Shown piece after piece: positions 22,201 to 34,620 of a stretch of DNA of 64,000 nucleotides. The translations under genes and the position numbers were made by a program. The stretch comes from Rhynochetos jubatus (lineage: Eukaryota > Chordata > Aves > Eurypygiformes > Rhynochetidae). The DNA lies in NCBI GenBank assembly GCA_027574665.1, contig CM050657.1, positions 12,846,404-12,910,403 on the forward strand, given 5' to 3'. Every line of letters starts with the position of its first letter. Within the stretch, counting starts at the first letter, position 1. Under the pieces are notes generated by a model that worked only from the letters and a program-made list of their open reading frames with translations, had not been told where the DNA came from and did not search any database.

Positions 22201-25200
22201 TGGTTCTCCGGACGCTAACCCTAGGCGTAACCCTAATATTTGACGTGCGCGGTTTCCGGCCCTGGCCCCTCTGGGTTCTGGCTAATAAAGGTGGGGAGGC
22301 AGCAATGTGGGTGCAGTGTTTTGCTCCTCTTGGCAGGCCTTTGCAATGCCAGCTAGCCCTGGAGCTGTGGGCTTTCTGGTTCTCCGGACGCTAACCCTAA
22401 GCGTAACCCTAATTGTTAGGGTGCGCGGTTTCCAGCCCCAGCCCCTCTGGGTTCTGGCTAATAAAGCTGGGGAGGCAGCAATGTGGGTGCAGTGTTTTGC
22501 TGCTCTTGGCAGGCCTTTGCAATGCCAGCTAGCCCTGGAGCTGTGGGCTTTCTGGTTCTCCGGACGCTAACCCTAAGCGTAACCCTAATATTTAACGTGC
22601 GCGGTTTGCGTCCCCGGCCCCTGTGGGTTCTGGTTAATAAAGGTGGGGAGGGAGCAATGTGGGTGCAGTGTTTTGCTGCTCTTGGCAGGCCTTTGCAATG
22701 CCAGCTAGCCCTGGAGCTGTGGGCTTTCTGGTTCTCCGGACGCTAACCCTAAGCGTAACCCTAATATTTGACGTGCGCGGTTTCCGGCTCGGGCCCCTCT
22801 GGGTTCTGGCTAGGAAAGGTGGCGAGGCAGCAATGTGGGTGCAGTGTTTTGCTCCTCTTGGCAGGCCTTTGCAATGCCAGCTAGCCCTGGAGCTGTGGGC
22901 TTTCTGGTTCTCCGGACGCTAACCCTACGCGTAACCCTAATATTTGACGTGCGCGGTTTCCGGCCCCGGCCCCTGTGGGTTCTGGCTAGGGCAGGTGGGG
23001 AGGCAGCAATGTGGGTGCAGTGTTTTGCTCCTCTTGGCAGGCCTTTGCAATGCCAGCTAGCCCTGGAGCTGTGGGCTTTCTGGTTCTCCAGACGCTAACC
23101 CTAAGCGTAACCCTAATTGTTAGGGTGCGCGGTTTCCGTCCCCGGCCCCCCTGGGTTCTGGCTAGGGAAGGTGGGGAGGCAGCAATGTGGGTGCAGTGTT
23201 TTGCTGCTCTTGGCAGGCCTTTGCAATGCCAGCTAGCCCTGGAGCTGTGGGCTTTCTGGTTCTCCGGACGCTAACCCTAGGCGTAACCCTAATATTTGAC
23301 GTGCGCGGTTTCCGGCCCCGGCCCCTGTGGGTTCTGGCTAGGGAAGGTGGGGAGGCAGCAATGTGGGTGCAGTGTTTTGCTCCTCTTGGCAGGCCTTTGC
23401 AATGCCAGCTAGCCCTGGAGCTGTGGGCTTTCTGGTTCTCCTGACGCTAACCCTAAGCGTAACCCTAATATTTGACGTGCGCGGTTTCCGGCCCCGGCCC
23501 CTGTGGGTTCTGGCTAGGGCAGGTGGGGAGGCAGCAATGTGGGTGCAGTGTTTTGCTCCTCTTGGCAGGCCTTTGCAATGCCAGCTAGCCCTGGAGCTGT
23601 GGGCGTTCTGGTTCTCCGGACGCTAACCCTAAGCGTAACCCTAATTGTTAGGGTGCGTGGTTTCCGGCCCCGGCCCGTCTGGGTTCTGGCTAGGAAAGGT
23701 GGGGAGGCAGCAATGTGGGTGCAGTGTTTTGCTCCTCTTGGCAGGCCTTTGCAATGCCAGCTAGCCCTGGAGCTGTGGGCTTTCTGGTTCTCCGGATGCT
23801 AACCCTAACCCTAACCCTAATATTTGACGTGCGCGGTTTCCGGCCCCGGCCCCTGTGGGTTCTGGCTAATAAAGGTGGGGAGGCAGCAATGTGGGTGCAG
23901 TGTTTTGCTCCTCTTGGCAGGCCTTTGCAATGCCAGCTAGCCCTGGAGCTGTGGGCTTTCTGGTTCTCCGGACGCTAACCCTAAGCGTAACCCTAATTGT
24001 TAGGGTGCGCGGTTTCCAGCCCCAGCCCCCCTGGGTTCTGGCTAGGAAAGGTGGGGAGGCAGCAATGTGGGTGCAGTGTTTTGCTCCTCTTGGCAGGCCT
24101 TTGCAATGCCAGCTAGCCCTGGAGCTGTGGGCTTTCTGGTTCTCCGGACGCTAACCCTAACCCTAACCCTAATATTTGACGTGCGCGGTTTCCGGCCCTG
24201 GCCCCTCTGGGTTCTGGCTAATAAAGGTGGGGAGGCAGCAATGTGGGTGCAGTGTTTTGCTCCTCTTGGCAGGCCTTTGCAATGCCAGCTAGCCCTGGAG
24301 CTGTGGGCTTTCTGGTTCTCCGGACGCTAACCCTAAGTGTAACCCTAATATTTAACGTGCGCGGTTTGCGTCCCTGGCCCCTGTGGGTTCTGGCTAATAA
24401 AGGTGGGGAGGGAGCAATGTGGGTGCAGTGTTTTGCTGCTCTTGGCAGGCCTTTGCAATGCCAGCTAGTCCTGGAGCTGTGGGCTTTCTGGTTCTCCGGA
24501 CGCTAACCCTAAGCGTAACCCTAATATTTGACGTGCGCGGTTTCCGGCCCCGGCCCCTGTGGGTTCTGGCTAGGGAAGGTGGGGAGGCAGCAATGTGGGT
24601 GCAGTGTTTTGCTCCTCTTGGCAGGCCTTTGCAATGCCAGCTAGCCCTGGAGCTGTGGGCTTTCTGGTTCTCCGGACGCTAACCCTAGGCGTAACCCTAA
24701 TATTTGACGTGCGCGGTTTCCGGCCCCGGCCCCTGTGGGTTCTGGCTAGGAAAGGTGGGGAGGCAGCAATGTGGGTGCAGTGTTTTGCTGCTCTTGGCAG
24801 GCCTTTGCAATGCCAGCTAGCCCTGGAGCTGTGGGCGTTCTGGTTCTCCGGACGCAAACCCTAAGCCTAACCCTAATTGTTAGGGTGCGCGTTTTCCGGC
24901 CCCGGCCCCTGTGGGTTCTGGCTAGGGAAGGTGGGGAGGCAGCAATGTGGGTGCAGTGTTTTGCTCCTCTTGGCAGGCCTTTGCAATGCCAGCTAGCCCT
25001 GGAGCTGTGGGCTTTCTGGTTCTCCGGACGCTAACCCTAAGCGTAACCCTAATATTTAACGTGCGCGGTTTCCGTCCCCGGCCCCTGTGGGTTCTGGCTA
25101 GGGAAGGTGGGGAGGCAGCAATGTGGGTGCAGTGTTTTGCTCCTCTTGGCAGGCCTTTGCAATGCCAGCTAGCCCTGGAGCTGTGGGCTTTCTGGTTCTC

Positions 25201-26330
25201 CGGACGCTAACCCTAAGCGTAACCCTAATTGTTAGGGTGCGCGGTTTCCGTCCCCGGCCCCTGTGGGTTCTGGCTAGGAAAGGTGGGGAGGCAGCAATGT
25301 GGGTGCAGTGTTTTGCTCCTCTTGGCAGGCCTTTGCAATGCCAGCTAGCCCTGGAGCTGTGGGCTTTCTGGTTCTCCGGACGCTAACCCTAAGCGTAACC
25401 CTAATATTTGACGTGCGCGGTTTCCGGCCCCGGCCCCTGTGGGTTCTGGCTAATAAAGGTGGGGAGGCAGCAATGTGGGTGCAGTGTTTTGCTCCTCTTG
25501 GCAGGCCTTTGCAATGCCAGCTAGCCCTGGAGCTGTGGGCTTTCTGGTTCTCCGGACGCTAACCCTAAGCGTAACCCTAATTGTTAGGGTGCGCGGTTTC
25601 CGTCCACGGCCCCTGTGGGTTCTGGCTAGGGAAGGTGGGGAGGCAGCAATGTGGGTGCAGTGTTTTGCTGCTCTTGGCAGGCCTTTGCAATGCCAGCTAG
25701 CCCTGGAGCTGTGGGCTTTCTGGTTCTCCTGACGCTAACCCTAGGCGTAACCCTAATATTTGACGTGCGCGGTTTCCGGCCCCGGCCCCTGTGGGTTCTG
25801 GCTAGGGCAGGTGGGGAGGCAGCAATGTGGGTGCAGTGTTTTGCTCCTCTTGGCAGGCCTTTGCAATGCCAGCTAGCCCTGGAGCTGTGGGCTTTCTGGT
25901 TCTCCGGACGCTAACCCTAAGCGTAACCCTAATTGTTAGGGTGCGCGGTTTCCAGCCCCAGCCCCCCTGGGTTCTGGCTAGGAAAGGTGGGGAGGCAGCA
26001 ATGTGGGTGCAGTGTTTTGCTCCTCTTGGCAGGCCTTTGCAATGCCAGCTAGCCCTGGAGCTGTGGGCTTTCTGGTTCTCCGGACGCTAACCCTAAGCGT
26101 AACCCTAATTGTTAGGGTGCGGTTTCCGGCCCCGGCCCCTGTGGGTTCTGGCTAATAAAGGTGGGGAGGCAGCAATGTGGGTGCAGTGTTTTGCTCCTCT
26201 TGGCAGGCCTTTGCAATGCCAGCTAGCCCTGGAGCTGTGGGCGTTCTGGTTCTCCGGACGCAAACCCTAAGCGTAACCCTAATTGTTAGGGTGCGCGTTT
26301 TCCAGCCCCGGCCCCTGTGGGTTCTGGCTA
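16300..26330 (+). repeat. 29-monomer tandem duplication (offset 5,102 bp)
   Basis: Copy 1 runs from ~16,300 to 21,401 and copy 2 from ~21,402 to ~26,330. The rare mark CTAGAAAAGG stands at the left edge of both (16,301 and 21,403). Monomer order is the same for 27 units, including GCGGTTTGCG monomers, CTACGCGTAACC, GGATGCTAACC and GACGCAAACCC. I noticed only a few base differences, for example 17,144-17,150 versus 22,256 (CCCCGG/CCCTGG) and 22,823 (GGTGGCGAGG). Copy 2 lacks one monomer, equivalent to 21,075-21,250. Confidence 0.92.
20901..21074 (+). repeat. 174-bp monomer, first of four related copies
   Basis: GTGCGCGGTTTCC is shortened to GTGCGGTTTCC, a two-base loss. The same loss occurs in monomers at 26,003, 27,409 and 30,927. 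In three of the four the preceding monomer has CAGCCCCAGCCCCC. The shared deletion and context point to one ancestral event copied by segmental amplification. Confidence 0.85.
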
Positions 26331-26528
26331 GGAAAGGTGGGGAGGCAACAATGTGGGTGCAGTGTTTTGCTCCTCTTGGCAGGCCTTTGCAATGCCAGCT
26401 AGCCCTGGAGCTGTGGGCTTTCTGGTTCTCCGGACGCTAACCCTAAGCGTAACCCTAATATTTGACGTGCGCGGTTTCCGGCCCCGGCCCCTGTGGGTTC
26501 TGGCTAGGGAAGGTGGGGAGGCAGCAAT

Positions 26529-27582
26529 GTGGGTGCAGTGTTTTGCTGCTCTTGGCAGGCCTTTGCAATGCCAGCTAGCCCTGGAGCTGTGGGCTTTCTG
26601 GTTCTCCGGACGCTAACCCTAAGCGTAACCCTAATATTTAACGTGCGCGGTTTCCGTCCCCGGCCCCTGTGGGTTCTGGCTAGGGAAGGTGGGGAGGCAG
26701 CAATGTGGGTGCAGTGTTTTACTGCTCTTGGCAGGCCTTTGCAATGCCAGCTAGCCCTGGAGCTGTGGGCTTTCTGGTTCTCCGGACGCTAACCCTAAGC
26801 GTAACCCTAATTGTTAGGGTGCGCGGTTTCCGTCCCCGGCCCCTGTGGGTTCTGGCTAGGAAAGGTGGGGAGGCAGCAATGTGGGTGCAGTGTTTTGCTC
26901 GTCTTGGCAGGCCTTTGCAATGCCAGCTAGCCCTGGAGCTGTGGGCTTTCTGGTTCTCCGGACGCTAACCCTAAGCGTAACCCTAATATTTGACGTGCGC
27001 CGTTTCCGGCCCCGGCCCCTGTGGGTTCTGGCTAATAAAGGTGGGGAGGCAGCAATGTGGGTGCAGTGTTTTGCTCCTCTTGGCAGGCCTTTGCAATGCC
27101 AGCTAGCCCTGGAGCTGTGGGCTTTCTGGTTCTCCGGACGCTAACCCTAAGCGTAACCCTAATTGTTAGGGTGCGCGGTTTCCGTCCCCGGCCCCTGTGG
27201 GTGCTGGCTAGGGAAGGTGGGGAGGCAGCAATGTGGGTGCAGTGTTTTGCTGCTCTTGGCAGGCCTTTGCAATGCCAGCTAGCCCTGGAGCTGTGGGCTT
27301 TCTGGTTCTCCGGACGCTAACCCTAGGCGTAACCCTAATATTTGACGTGCGCGGTTTCCGGCCCCGGCCCCTGTGGGTTCTGGCTAGGAAAGGTGGGGAG
27401 GCAGCAATGTGGGTGCAGTGTTTTGCTCCTCTTGGCAGGCCTTTGCAATGCCAGCTAGCCCTGGAGCTGTGGGCTTTCTGGTTCTCCGGACGCTAACCCT
27501 AAGCGTAACCCTAATTGTTAGGGTGCGGTTTCCGGCCCTGGCCCCTGTGGGTTCTGGCTAGGGAAGGTGGGGAGGCAGCAAT
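26529..27582 (+). repeat. Partial further copy of the 29-mer end segment
   Basis: The six monomers here follow the order seen at 24,947-26,176, including TTAACGTGCG first and the 174-bp monomer last, but one CAGCCCC monomer is missing. Private changes are TTTTACTGCTC (26,720), TTGCTCGTCTTGG (26,899) and GCGCCGTTTCC (about 26,998). It is a more diverged third relative of the duplicated segment. Confidence 0.7.
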
Positions 27583-29694
27583 GTGGGTGCAGTGTTTTGC
27601 TCCTCTTGGCAGGCCTTTGCAATGCCAGCTAGCCCTGGAGCTGTGGGCTTTCTGGTTCTCCGGACGCTAACCCTAAGCGTAACCCTAATATTTGACGTGC
27701 GCGGTTTCCGGCCCCGGCCCCTCTGGGTTCTGGCTAATAAAGGTGGGGAGGCAGCAATGTGGGTGCAGTGTTTTGCTCCTCTTGGCAGGCCTTTGCAATG
27801 CCAGCTAGCCCTGGAGCTGTGGGCTTTCTGGTTCTCCGGACGCTAACCCTAGGCGTAACCCTAATATTTGACGTGCGCGGTTTCCGGCCCCGGCCCCTGT
27901 GGGTTCTGGCTATTAAAGGTGGGGAAGCAGCAATGTGGGTGCAGTGTTTTGCTCCTCTTGGCAGGCCTTTGCAATGCCAGCTAGCCCTGGAGCTGTGGGC
28001 TTTCTGGTTCTCCGGACGCTAACCCTACGCGTAACCCTAATATTTGACGTGCGCGGTTTCCGGCCCCGGCCCCTGTGGGTTCTGGCTAATAAAGGTGGGG
28101 AGGCAGCAATGTGGGTGCAGTGTTTTGCTCCTCTTGGCAGGCCTTTGCAATGCCAGCTAGCCCTGGAGCTGTGCTCTTTCTGGTTCTCCGGACGCTAACC
28201 CTAAGCGTAACCCTAATTGTTAGGGTGCGCGGTTTCCGTCCCCGGCCCCTGTGGGTTCTGGCTAGGGAAGGTGGGGAGGCAGCAATGTGGGTGCAGTGTT
28301 TTGCTCCTCTTGGCAGGCCTTTGCAATGCCAGCTAGCCCTGGAGCTGTGGGCTTTCTGGTTCTCCGGACGCTAACCCTAAGCGTAACCCTAATATTTTAC
28401 GTGCGCGGTTTCCGGCCCCGGCCCCTGTGGGTTCTGGCTAGGGAAGGTGGGGAGGCAGCAATGTGGGTGCAGTGTTTTGCTGCTCTTGGCAGGCCTTTGC
28501 AATGCCAGCTAGCCCTGGAGCTGTGGGCTTTCTGGTTCTCCGGACGCTAACCCTAAGCGTAACCCTAATATTTGACGTGCGCGGTTTCCGGCCCCGGCCC
28601 CTGTGGGTTCTGGCTAGGGAAGGTGGGGAGGCAGCAATGTGGGTGCAGTGTTTTGCTGCTCTTGGCAGGCCTTTGCAATGCCAGCTAGCCCTGGAGCTGT
28701 GGGCTTTCTGGTTCTCCGGACGCTAACCCTAAGCGTAACCCTAATTGTTAGGGTGCGCGGTTTCCGGCCCGGGCCCCTCTGGGTTCTGGCGAGGAAACGT
28801 GGGGAGGCAGCAATGTGGGTGCAGTGTTTTGCTCCTCTTGGCAGGCCTTTGCAATGCCAGCTAGCCCTGGAGCTGTGGGCTTTCTGGTTCTCCGGACGCT
28901 AACCCTAAGCGTAACCCTAATATTTGACGTGCGCGGTTTCCGGCCCTGGCCCCCCTGGGTTCTGGCTAGGAAAGGTGGGGAGGCAGCAATGTGGGTGCAG
29001 TGTTTTGCTCCTCTTGGCAGGCCTTTGCAATGCCAGCTAGCCCTGGAGCTGTGGGCTTTCTGGTTCTCCGGACGCTAACCCTAAGCGTAACCCTAATTGT
29101 TAGGGTGCGCGGTTTCCGGCCCCGGCCCCTGTGGGTTCTGGCTAATAAAGGTGGGGAGGCAGCAATGTGGATGCAGTGTTTTGCTCCTCTTGGCAGGCCT
29201 TTGCAATGCCAGCTAGCCCTGGAGCTGTGGGCTTTCTGGTTCTCCGGACGCTAACCCTAAGCGTAACCCTAATATTTGACGTGCGCGGTTTCCGGCCCCG
29301 GCCCCTGTGGGTTCTGGCTAGGGAAGGTGGGGAGGCAGCAATGTGGGTGCAGTGTTTTGCTGCTCTTGGCAGGCCTTTGCAATGCCAGCTAGCCCTGGAG
29401 CTGTGGGCTTTCTGGTTCTCCGGACGCTAACCCTAAGCGTAACCCTAATATTTGACGTGCGCGGTTTCCGGCCCTGGCCCCCCTGGGTTCTGGCTAGGAA
29501 AGGTGGGGAGGCAGCAATGTGGGTGCAGTGTTTTGCTCCTCTTGGCAGGCCTTTGCAATGCCAGCTAGCCCTGGAGCTGTGGGCTTTCTGGTTCTCCGGA
29601 CGCTAACCCTAAGCGTAACCCTAATATTTGACGTGCGCGGTTTCCGGCCCCGGCCCCTGTGGGTTCTGGCTAGGGCAGGTGGGGAGGCAGCAAT

Positions 29695-29870
29695 GTGGGT
29701 GCAGTGTTTTGCTCCTCTTGGCAGGCCTTTGCAATGCCAGCTAGCCCTGGAGCTGTGGGCTTTCTGGTTCTCCGGACTCTAACCCTAGGCGTAACCCTAA
29801 TTGTTAGGTTGCGCTATTTCCGGCCCCGGACCCGCTGGGTTCTGGCTAATAAAGGTGCGGAGGCAGCAAT
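29695..29870 (+). repeat. Most diverged monomer in the window
   Basis: Changes cluster here: GGACTCTAACC, CTAGGCG joined to a class A block (the only such pairing I found), GTTAGGTTGCGC, GCTATTTCC, CCGGACCCGCTGG and AAAGGTGCGGAGG (about 29,777-29,856). The next monomer has GAGCTGTGCGC (29,926-29,936). It looks like an older copy that escaped homogenisation. Confidence 0.82.
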
Positions 29871-32508
29871 GTGGGTGCAGTGTTTTGCTGCTCTTGGCAG
29901 GCCTTTGCAATGCCAGCTAGCCCTGGAGCTGTGCGCTTTCTGGTTCTCCGGACGCTAACCCTAAGCGTAACCCTAATTGTTAGGGTGCGCGGTTTCCAGC
30001 CCCAGCCCCCCTGGCTTCTGGCTAGGAAAGGTGGGGAGGCAGCAATGTGGGTGCAGTGTTTTGCTCCTCTTGGCAGGCCTTTGCAATGCCAGCTAGCCCT
30101 GGAGCTGTGGGCTTTCTGGTTCTCCGGACGCTAACCCTAGGCGTAACCCTAATATTTGACGTGCGCGGTTTCCGGCCCCGGCCCCTCTGGGTTCTGGCTA
30201 GGAAAGGTGGGGAGGCAGCAATGTGGGTGCAGTGTTTTGCTGCTCTTGGCAGGCCTTTGCAATGCCAGCTAGCCCTGGAGCTGTGGGCTTTCTGGTTCTC
30301 CGGACGCTAACCCTAAGCGTAACCCTAATATTTGACGTGCGCGTTTTCCGGCCCCGGCCCCTGTGGGTTCTGGCTAATAAAGGTGGGGAGGCAGCAATGT
30401 GGGTGCAGTGTTTTGCTCCTCTTGGCAGGCCTTTGCAATGCCAGCTAGCCCTGGAGCTGTGGGCTTTCTGGTTCTCCGGACGCTAACCCTAAGCGTAACC
30501 CTAATTGTTAGGGTGCGCGGTTTCCGTCCCCGGCCCCTGTGGGTTCTGGATAGGGAAGGTGGGGAGGCAGCAATGTGGGTGCAGTGTTTTGCTGCTCTTG
30601 GCAGGCCTTTGCAATGCCAGCTAGCCCTGGAGCTGTGGGCTTTCTGGTTCTCCGGACGCTAACCCTAGGCGTAACCCTAATATTTGACGTGCGCGGTTTC
30701 CGGCCCCGGCCCCTGTGGGTTCTGGCTAGGGCAGGTGGGGAGGCAGCAATGTGGGTGCAGTGTTTTGCTCCTCTTGGCAGGCCTTTGCAATGCCAGCTAG
30801 CCCTGGAGCTGTGGGCTTTCTGGTTCTCCGGACGCTAACCCTAAGCGTAACCCTAATTGTTAGGGTGCGCGGTTTCCAGCCCCAGCCCCCCTGGGTTCTG
30901 GCTAGGAAAGGTGGGGAGGCAGCAATGTGGGTGCAGTGTTTTGCTCCTCTTGGCAGGCCTTTGCAATGCCAGCTAGCCCTGGAGCTGTGGGCTTTCTGGT
31001 TCTCCGGACGCTAACCCTAAGCGTAACCCTAATTGTTAGGGTGCGGTTTCCGGCCCCGGCCCCTGTGGGTTCTGGCTAGGGAAGGTGGGGAGGCAGCAAT
31101 GTGGGTGCAGTGTTTTGCTGCTCTTGGCAGGCCTTTGCAATGCCAGCTAGCCCTGGAGCTGTGGGCTTTCTGGTTCTCCGGACGCTAACCCTAAGCGTAA
31201 CCCTAATATTTGACGTGCGCGGTTTCCGGCCCCGGCCCCTGTGGGTTCTGGCTAGGAAAGGTGGGGAGGCAGCAATGTGGGTGCAGTGTTTTGCTCCTCT
31301 TGGCAGGCCTTTGCAATGCCAGCTAGCCCTGGAGCTGTGGGCTTTCTGGTTCTCCGGACGCTAACCCTAAGCGTAACCCTAATATTTGACGTGCGCGTTT
31401 TCCGGCCCCGGCCCCTGTGGGTTCTGGCTAGGGAAGGTGGGGAGGCAGCAATGTGGGTGCAGTGTTTTGCTGCTCTTGGCAGGCCTTTGCAATGCCAGCT
31501 AGCCCTGGAGCTGTGGGCTTTCTGGTTCTCCGGACGCTAACCCTAAGCGTAACCCTAATTGTTAGGGTGCGCGTTTTCCGGCCCCGGCCCCTCTTGGTTC
31601 TGGCTAGGAAAGGTGGGGAGGCAGCAATGTGGGTGCAGTGTTTTGCTGCTCTTGGCAGGCCTTTGCAATGCCAGCTAGTCCTGGAGCTGTGGGCTTTCTG
31701 GTTCTCCGGACGCTAACCCTAGGCGTAACCCTAATATTTGACGTGCGCGGTTTCCGGCCCCAGCCCCCCTGGGTTCTGGCTAATAAAGGTGGGGAGGCAG
31801 CAATGTGGGTGCAGTGTTTTGCTCCTCTTGGCAGGCCTTTGCAATGCCAGCTAGCCCTGGAGCTGTGGGCTTTCTGGTTCTCCAGACGCTAACCCTAAGC
31901 GTAACCCTAATTGTTAGGGTGCGCGGTTTCCGTCCCCGGCCCCTGTGGGTTCTGGCTAGGGAAGGTGGGGAGGCAGCAATGTGGGTGCAGTGTTTTGCTC
32001 CTCTTGGCAGGCCTTTGCAATGCCAGCTAGCCCTGGAGCTGTGGGCTTTCTGGTTCTCCGGACGCTAACCCTAAGCGTAACCCTAATATTTGACGTGCGC
32101 GGTTTCCGTCCCCGGCCCCTGTGGGTTCTGGCTAGGGCAGGTGGGGAGGCAGCAATGTGGGTGCAGTGTTTTGCTGCTCTTGGCAGGCCTTTGCAATGCC
32201 AGCTAGCCCTGGAGCTGTGGGCTTTCTGGTTCTCCGGACGCTAACCCTAGGCGTAACCCTAATATTTGACGTGCGCGGTTTCCGTCCCCGGCCCCTCTGG
32301 GTTCTGGCTAATAAAGGTGGGGAGGCAGCAATGTGGGTGCAGTGTTTTGCTGCTCTTGGCAGGCCTTTGCAATGCCAGCTAGCCCTGGAGCTGTGGGCTT
32401 TCTGGTTCTCCGGACGCTAACCCTAAGCGTAACCCTAATATTTGACGTGCGCGGTTTCCGGCCCCGGCCCCTGTGGGTCCTGGCTAGGGAAGGTGGGGAG
32501 GCAGCATT

Positions 32509-33916
32509 GTGGGTGCAGTGTTTTGCTCCTCTTGGCAGGCCTTTGCAATGCCAGCTAGCCCTGGAGCTGTGGGCTTTCTGGTTCTCCGGACGCTAACCCT
32601 AAGCGTAACCCTAATTGTTAGGGTGCGCGGTTTCCGGCCCCAGCCCCCCTGGGTTCTGGCTAGGGAAGGTGGGGAGGCAGCAATGTGGGTGCAGTGTTTT
32701 GCTGCTCTTGGCAGGCCTTTGCAATGCCAGCTAGCCCTGGAGCTGTGGGCTTTCTGGTTCTCCGGACGCTAACCCTAAGCGTAACCCTAATTGTTAGGGT
32801 GCGCGGTTTCCGGCCCCGGCCCCTCTGGGTTCTGGCTAGGAAAGGTGGGGAGGCAGCAATGTGGGTGCAGTGTTTTGCTGCTCTTGGCAGGCCTTTGCAA
32901 TGCCAGCTAGCCCTGGAGCTGTGGGCTTTCTGGTTCTCCGGACGCTAACCCTAGGCGTAACCCTAATATTTGACGTGCGCGGTTTCCGGCCCCGGCCCCT
33001 GTGGGTTCTGGCTAATAAAGGTGGGGAGGCAGCAATGTGGGTGCAGTGTTTTGCTCCTCTTGGCAGGCCTTTGCAATGCCAGCTAGCCCTGGAGCTGTGG
33101 GCTTTCTGGTTCTCCGGACGCTAACCCTAAGCGTAACCCTAATTGTTAGGGTGCGCGGTTTCCGGCCCTGGCCCCTCTGGGTTCTGGCTAGGGAAGGTGG
33201 GGAGGCAGCAATGTGGGTGCAGTGTTTTGCTCCTCTTGGCAGGCCTTTGCAATGCCAGCTAGCCCTGGAGCTGTGGGCTTTCTGGTTCTCCGGACGCTAA
33301 CCCTAAGCGTAACCCTAATTGTTAGGGTGCGCGGTTTCCGGCCCCAGCCCCCCTGGGTTCTGGCTAGGGAAGGTGGGGAGGCAGCAATGTGGGTGCAGTG
33401 TTTTGCTGCTCTTGGCAGGCCTTTGCAATGCCAGCTAGCCCTGGAGCTGTGGGCTTTCTGGTTCTCCGGACGCTAACCCTAAGCGTAACCCTAATTGTTA
33501 GGGTGCGCGGTTTCCGGCCCCGGCCCCTCTGGGTTCTGGCTAGGAAAGGTGGGGAGGCAGCAATGTGGGTGCAGTGTTTTGCTGCTCTTGGCAGGCCTTT
33601 GCAATGCCAGCTAGCCCTGGAGCTGTGGGCTTTCTGGTTCTCCGGACGCTAACCCTAGGCGTAACCCTAATATTTGACGTGCGCGGTTTCCGGCCCCGGC
33701 CCCTGTGGGTTCTGGCTAATAAAGGTGGGGAGGCAGCAATGTGGGTGCAGTGTTTTGCTCCTCTTGGCAGGCCTTTGCAATGCCAGCTAGCCCTGGAGCT
33801 GTGGGCTTTCTGGTTCTCCGGACGCTAACCCTAAGCGTAACCCTAATTGTTAGGGTGCGCGGTTTCCGGCCCTGGCCCCTCTGGGTTCTGGCTAGGGAAG
33901 GTGGGGAGGCAGCAAT
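32509..33916 (+). repeat. 4-monomer tandem duplication (offset 704 bp)
   Basis: Copy 1 (32,509-33,212) and copy 2 (33,213-33,916) have the same order: a CAGCCCCC class A monomer, a plain class A monomer, a CTAGGCG class B monomer with AATAAAGG, and a CCCTGGCC class A monomer. I read no clear differences, which suggests a recent event. Confidence 0.88.
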
Positions 33917-34027
33917 GTGGGTGCAGTGTTTTGCTCCTCTTGGCAGGCCTTTGCAATGCCAGCTAGCCCTGGAGCTGTGGGCTTTCTGGTTCTCCGGACG
34001 CTAACCCTAAGCGTAACCCTAATATTT

Positions 34028-34033
34028 CACGTG
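34028..34033. promoter_or_regulatory. CACGTG E-box created in a class B monomer
   Basis: TTTGACGTGCG is changed to TTTCACGTGCG, making a canonical E-box palindrome. The same change occurs at 38,252-38,257. Two copies among 362 monomers are most simply a chance substitution and a copy of it. Confidence 0.4.
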
Positions 34034-34620
34034 CGCGGTTTCCGGCCCCGGCCCCTGTGGGTTCTGGCTAGGGAAGGTGGGGAGGCAGCAATGTGGGTGC
34101 AGTGTTTTGCTCCTCTTGGCAGGCCTTTGCAATGCCAGCTAGCCCTGGAGCTGTGGGCTTTCTGGTTCTCCGGACGCTAACCCTAAGCGTAACCCTAATT
34201 GTTCGGGTGCGCGTTTTCCGGCCACGTCCCCTGTGGGTTCTGGCTAGGGAAGGTGGGGAGGCAGCAATGTGGGTGCAGTGTTTTGCTGCTCTTGGCAGGC
34301 CTTTGCAATGCCAGCTAGCCCTGGAGCTGTGGGCTTTCTGGTTCTCCGGACGCTAACCCTAAGCGTAACCCTAATTGTTAGGGTGCGCGTTTTCCGGCCA
34401 CGTCCCCTGTGGGTTCTGGCTAGGGAAGGTGGGGAGGCAGCAATGTGGGTGCTGTGTTTTGCTCCTCTTTTCAGGCCTTTGCAATGCCAGCTAGCCCTGG
34501 AGCTGTGGGCTTTCTGGTTCTCCGGACGCTAACCCTAAGCGTAACCCTAATTGTTAGGGTGCGCGGTGTCCGGCCCCGGCCCCTGTGGGTTCTGGCTAGG
34601 GAAGGTGGGGAGGCAGCAAT

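Larger units (their letters stand above)
14851..34180 (+). repeat. Block 3: subfamily 'GGCG/AGCCCC' monomers, heavily amplified
   Basis: CTAGGCGTAACC, CAGCCCCC, GGTTTGCGTCCC, TTAACGTGCG and AGGGCAGGTGGGG variants are common. Variants typical of blocks 2 and 4 (GTGCTGTGTTTT, GGCTATGGAAGG, GGCCACGTCC) are absent, apart from isolated AATAAAGCTG copies at about 17,359 and 22,461. The block includes the 29-monomer duplication at ~16.3-26.3 kb and all four 174-bp monomers. Confidence 0.75.
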
